Shown here piece by piece: positions 46,963 to 51,503 of a stretch of DNA of 51,503 nucleotides. Position 1 is the first letter of the stretch, and each line of letters opens with the position of its first letter. The position numbers and the translations under genes were made by a program. Origin of the DNA: Fistulifera solaris (lineage: Eukaryota; Bacillariophyta; Bacillariophyceae; Naviculales; Stauroneidaceae); contig AP026178.1 of the NCBI GenBank assembly GCA_030295235.1, positions 1 through 51,503 on the forward strand. Direction: 5' to 3'. Below the pieces are notes generated by a model. The model made no database searches. It saw only the letters and a list, made by a program, of their open reading frames with translations, and was not told the origin of the DNA.

Positions 46963-48603
46963 ATGGCTGATGATCTTAGCTGTTCTAGAATGCGATTTGA
47001 GACCCGCTGAGATCAATCATTGTAAACTAATAATCAATACTTGTTGGTGAACATTTTATGCTCTGCTTTTACATGAGGAGCGGGCATTTATGCATCGTGT
47101 GTTTGATGCGTAAAGAAAAATCATCTGCTGCGTTGTCGTTTATGCCTTCGTAGCATATGTTGTCACAAATGAACTGATTTTAACACTTGTCTTGGTATCG
47201 AACCGGATCTCGCTCTCTCGCCCATCAGTTGTTAACGCAATAACGTTAATTACCCATTCTACATGACTGATATTCTTCTGTCACAATATAACTATCTAGC
47301 CATTGTTCCTTCCACAGCTTGACAAGCGAATTTCTTCTTATTCTAAGGCGACAGTCTTCAGCATGATTTGGAATGCGCTCATTGTCTCAGGATGAACATG
47401 ATCCTGCGGGTCGTTACTTTGTAAGTAAGACTTGGTACTTGATAGGAGTACTACCTTTCGACACGACTGGCCTTCCGTCTCGAATCACGATTGTTCGCGC
47501 CGCATCGTCGTCCCCAACGATCCGCATCTACGCACTTTGAGTTGTTGATATTCTTGTCGGTGTTCTTGTCAATGCGCTTTATTCTCCCATAAATAATTAA
47601 GCCTTTTATTTGCAAGGAATAGCAATAACTCAACGCGACGCACTCTTTGGTTGGTGTTACAGACTTTTCTTCAACGAAGCGACCAACATGATTGATTCTC
47701 TTTTCGATCAATAAAAGCGGAGGCGAGCTTCCGAACTCAAGGAAAGTTTAAGAACGCTGCAAATCGGATTCCCTTTTAGCGAGACGAAAGCTTGCTATTT
47801 GGATTACCAGAAATGATGTCAAGAATCGCGAAGGCCATAAGAATTGTTGTTAGGGGCATAGTTCGTAAGTGAGATATCCCTATTTTTGCATCCTGCACCA
47901 TCTCAATCGACTGCTAGGAGCCAAAGAGAAAAGGAAGAGTATTTGACTTTGAAAATGAGAGTTAACGGTCAAAATCTTACACGGAAAGTAGTGGAAGAAG
48001 CGGATCGATCATGCTCAGGAAAACTGTGCTTTCTACTGTGCTCATGCATGTGACTGTGACGGGTGTCGTGATAACTACGTAGTATCGATGCAACAAAAGA
48101 GCTCAGAGGATGGTTATAAGTCGAATCATTTTGATCTAAAGAGAGAAAACGTTGCATCTACCATCGATTGGAACGACAAAATGGTTTGCTCGACAATCTG
48201 ATCAAAGTTCGGGTCTCAAAATGAAATGACTCACAATCCTCCAAACGAGAAGCTACGATTTAGCTGTCTCGAGTTTCATCAATCCTACTCAGCTTTCCGA
48301 TTTACTTGCAATTTGAGTGTTCATGTCCGGCGGATGAGCGGACGGTTCGAGAGATACATAGGTTTTTGTGGGCAGCTCTGATGCTAGCGTCAAGATGTTT
48401 TAGTCACCCAGCATGACTATTGCTCTCCGCATCGTTCGTCTGTTGACCTTTTCATAGTAGACAGTGTCGCAGCATGTCAACTAGCGGACGATTAACAACG
48501 TTACTCACGAAGCCCAGGATCAGAAAGGAAAGCAAAACTAACTTTATAAATTATAATATGTACTAAAGCAAAATAGCGCTGCAGGTAAGACAATTATGCC
48601 TGG
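46963..48603. other. Gene-poor region, nothing supported
   Basis: Short open frames on the minus strand near 47451-47711 and 47969-48157 have no recognisable features. No RNA gene or strong repeat was recognised by eye. Confidence 0.5.
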
Positions 48604-49126
48604 CTAGCTAATATTGTCGCCGGGCATATCTATCAGCTGTTGACTTTGTGCGTGCAGTGCAATCAGCATTCGATCGAGGTTATCTTGTACGTCGTCATCT
48701 TCGATACAATACCTAGGATCGACTTCAATTTCCATAGGTATTCCCGTCAGGAAAGCATCCCACATCTCGTCTTCGTCTTGAACGTGCTGAAAGGTATCGT
48801 GGTCGTTGAGATCGTACTCCGCCGAGTCGTCCGGTGGGGCAATCGGTCGGAACAGCCACGGGTTGCTTCCGGTTCGGTGATTTCTGTAGAGATGTTATCA
48901 TCGTTCTCATCGTCAAAACATCATCATTGTAAGGCGTTATCAGCAGACGAGGAGTCTGACGTCCCGATGGCTTGGTGAATGAATCACTACTGGATGGTTT
49001 GCTCATCGTCAAAGGTCTTCGCGGGAAGGAATCATCGTTTAGCTTTCGTGTGCTTTCGATCTTTTCCGGGGAGCTTGACAGAAGAAGTTTCCTACTTCTT
49101 GATCTTCGTGTGATGAGTAGAGACAA
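48604..49126 (-). CDS. Small Ser-rich protein with acidic C-terminus, unknown
   Basis: Start MSLLITRRSRSRKLLLSSSP at 49126, a basic Ser-rich N-terminal half (PLTMSKPSSSDSFTKPSGRQ). After frame breaks near 48900 and 48830 the frame reads APPDDSAEYDLNDHDTFQHV, QDEDEMWDAFLTGIPMEIEV, DPRYCIEDDDVQDNLDRMLI and ends QQLIDMPGDNIS at 48604. About 170 residues. The last ~75 residues form one coherent acidic stretch, which argues for a real gene. No signal peptide or membrane segment. Family not recognised. Confidence 0.6.
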
Positions 49127-50325
49127 GATGTCATGTTGACTTTAGCGATGCTTGGGTATCTTGATGAAAAAGGAAATGAATGGAGTCGTTGATAATTATT
49201 ATTTGTATTTTGTGTGATGTTTCGGGTGAAAAGTTGGTTGAATTCGTGGGAATGTGATAGTAGAAGAAGCAGAAAGAGTCAACTGTGCAGAAACGCAAAA
49301 CACCAAAACCGAATCCAGTAGAAGAAAGGGCTTAGTCGTTTGGTCCGAAAAGTGAGACATTAAACACTGGAAGACAGGTTTCCCAAACTTCAATAAAGTT
49401 TCTACACGGGAGATCGGACTAACTGAAGTTGAGCAATAACTAAAACTATCAAGTGTTGTTGCTAGTTATTCTACGACCCTAATTAGGAAAATGACGTAGA
49501 CAGGACATTGATTTATTCCGCGCGTAACTAAGAGTAGAGGGTAGAGGATGCTTTGACGATCAGAAGAGTGAATGCGGGGGTGATCGGTGAACGGTGAACG
49601 GAGATCGCCGATAAATTTCTTCATCTCCTTTCTCTACTGAAATTGGATGAGAACTTATTGTAGTCCGTATTCTGTCAAATTCGTCGAGCCAGTGAGACCT
49701 GGACCTGACATTTCTTTCTACTGTACCTGGTTAGCGTTTGAGGAAGACGACACACGACATTCACATGGTATGTTCAAGTATTGTACAAGATCACCCGTAG
49801 TCTTTTGCCCTCTATAATTGTATAACTCATAACTAACAGGAATTAAAAATTTAAACATAAAACCATGGAATTTTTATCACCCACTGCCTGCCTCTTTATT
49901 TTTGCATTTATGCATCTTGTGAATGCAGCCGAGCCGCTTCGAGTCTTTCTGCGAAGGCGTCGGCGGAAGCGGAGGCGAAGAATGTACATTTGGCCACAGA
50001 CTGCGTGGGCAGGAACCACACCATCGTATTCCTCCTCTGGGACCTGAGACCTGAGACACACGAAATGCTCGCTCTTATGGAGGACTGTACGCGGACTGCG
50101 AAACATACCAAGAAACAAACGAATGAAACGTTGGCTTCCGATTTTGAGGTCTGGGCTTCCGAGTGATTCGCACGAAGGTGTACTGCATTCCAAGAAAGAC
50201 TCAAGATTGTGTCTCTGTCGCATGTTGCATCTTATTCCGTGAATCATGAATCATCATCGCGGACCATCATGGTTTTCTTGGAAGAGCGAACAGCGCGGTC
50301 TTTTCGCTGATTACCGATTGCAATG
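49127..50325. other. Gene-poor; one doubtful small open frame
   Basis: A 60-codon + frame at 49865-50047 begins MEFLSPTACLFIFAFMHLVN (signal-like) then an Arg-rich run and stops. It may be chance. GTGAACGG is repeated in tandem at about 49586-49601. Confidence 0.35.
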
Positions 50326-50362
50326 GTTCACGGGTTCACGGTCTCACGGTTCACGGTTCACT
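50326..50362. repeat. GGTTCACG short tandem repeat
   Basis: GGTTCACGGGTTCACGGTCTCACGGTTCACGGTTCAC-type 8-9 base units, five in a row. They are the reverse-complement style of the GTGAACGG units at 49586. Simple repeat or a clustered binding site; function unknown. Confidence 0.6.
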
Positions 50363-50430
50363 TGGCCTATTCATTCATCCGCGAAGCGAGAAAATCCTCC
50401 TTGGTACGAAATAATAGACTTCTGTCTGTT

Positions 50431-50735
50431 CCCAGTTCACTCCAACAGGGAGGGAGTGAACAGGGATTTTGATCGAACAAGGAGTGAACTGGGAGCATTC
50501 CCTGTTCGCATTAATGAGTCCCGTTTACGAAATATGGTAGTCAGTCCCTAATCCTTAACGCTTTAGATTAGAGATTTTCTGTTGATTTACCGCGCAAACA
50601 AAGGAATAAAGGTCTCTGATTGCCGGTCAGACGTCCACCCACTCATTCCCTGTTAAACAGGGAATTGGGAAAATGAACGAGGAAGGGAATTGAACTGGGA
50701 TCCCAGTTGGGAATTCCCTGTTAAACGGAGAACGG
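50431..50735. repeat. Nest of inverted repeats built from TTCCCTGTT and CCCAGTTCAC motifs
   Basis: CCCAGTTCACTCC (50431-50443) and its exact reverse complement (50481-50493). ATTCCCTGTT-A-AACAGGGAAT (50645-50665). The perfect 16-base palindrome AACTGGGATCCCAGTT (50693-50708), followed at once by GGAATTCCCTGTTAAAC. The same two motifs keep recurring in both directions over 300 bases. This suggests a non-autonomous foldback/MITE-type element or its remains. No transposase frame is present. Confidence 0.7.
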
Positions 50736-51503
50736 ACAGAGGTCTACGAAATAAGCACCGCAATTTCAAACAAGAATCAAGTGTCACGTTGTGTTTTGTT
50801 TTATTAGGCCCCGTGAAAATCCGTGTTCTCTTTTCACTCTACTTGCACCAACATGTGTTAAACTACAAGGGTAAACAAATATCGTGATCAATAATACCAG
50901 GCTCTTGGTTTTAGCTTGGTTGAGTACAGCTCGATGCTCAATCCTTGCGAATAATCACGTAAAATACAAAAGTATACAAGTAAAATATTGTTCCTCCAGA
51001 GTCTTTTAGACTACATCAAGATTGAGATCAAGTTTAGGATGTCGACGCAAAGCACTGCAGACTAGCGGAACAATGCCAATCGAGCCTCTACATCCTATCA
51101 AGCCAGTGGTCACGACTTGGGTCAGTTAGCTTTGTGATTGTCATTGACTGCTGTCGGGCATGTCGTCACTTTTCAAAGTCGACCGTGACGTACGTTTAAA
51201 TCATTGATCGACGAATGACTAGTTGCGTCAAAACGGCCTCGCTCGTTACCGGGTAGAGAGAAAGAAAAATCCTAGCTGCATGCCAGATGAAGCAGCCTCA
51301 TACTCCGCAGTTACTGAAACCCGCCTCTCGTGACTGATGTGCAGTCACATAAAGTTGATACTACACACTGGACCCTAGTGCAAATTTTCATGGATACTGA
51401 GACAGTCATACAGCTAAATAATCATTCGCAGGATTCTGATCCGGTACTTCGTGCCTTCATTCACTAAAAGATGACAAACCGTTGAAAGTCCAATGCTTTG
51501 CTA
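50736..51503. other. Right end of window, no supported gene
   Basis: Only short open frames; no motif, repeat or RNA gene recognised. Confidence 0.5.

Noticed and set aside
49865-50047. Small secreted Arg-rich peptide
   Set aside because: Signal-like start, but the following Arg run comes from a GGCGGAAGCGGAGGCGAAG simple-sequence stretch and nothing else supports coding.

Overview
This window is a chromosome end from a eukaryote, most likely a pennate diatom of the Phaeodactylum kind. The first ~270 bases are CCCTAA telomere repeats. Behind them lies a gene-dense region of about 50% GC with short introns (about 55-90 bp) and with stramenopile/diatom-type genes: diatom-style LRR and PPC-like proteins, a diatom-type expanded family with a Cys/His motif, and Ser/Thr/Pro-rich type II membrane proteins. 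The species cannot be fixed from the sequence alone.

Layout: (1) 1-271 telomere. (2) 321-1613 a FIST-domain gene almost touching the telomere. (3) 1.75-7.0 kb three tandem minus-strand copies of one Cys/His-motif family of unknown function, with a small inverted telomere tract at 3711-3727. (4) 8.2-15.3 kb a large BIG-type Sec7 ARF-GEF, convergent with a UBE2O/BIRC6-like E2 enzyme (15.5-16.8 kb, three SUMO-interaction-like motifs). (5) 17.0-17.13 kb a cluster of hairpins. (6) 17.8-19.8 kb a small conserved signal-peptide protein and an LRR protein. (7) 20.3-25.8 kb an ASPM (abnormal spindle) gene with two calponin-homology domains and many IQ motifs. (8) 26.8-28 kb a secreted PPC-like protein. 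(9) 28.2-41.3 kb a segmental, partly decayed triplication: gene X (three copies, unknown secreted/membrane family), a proline-rich type II membrane protein (two copies), and pieces of the ASPM 3' half (one large, one small). (10) 41.6-46.96 kb a single-pass membrane protein, an RluA-family pseudouridine synthase, an array of short palindromes, and a KDM5/JARID1-type histone demethylase with a 43-residue poly-Glu run. (11) 47-51.5 kb mostly gene-poor, with one small acidic protein gene and a nest of inverted repeats at 50.4-50.7 kb.

Reading-frame breaks occur every 100-500 bases in almost every gene, including genes expected to be essential (ARF-GEF, ASPM, KDM5). Conserved protein sequence simply continues in another frame. 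This looks far more like uncorrected long-read indel errors, some in homopolymers, than mass pseudogenisation. Gene limits below are therefore spans across several frames, and products are read by joining conserved segments in concept only.

The genes do not form one pathway. The housekeeping genes (vesicle traffic, ubiquitin, mitotic spindle, RNA modification, chromatin) are single copy. The duplicated parts are the lineage-specific membrane/secreted and Cys/His-motif families, the usual behaviour of subtelomeric DNA.
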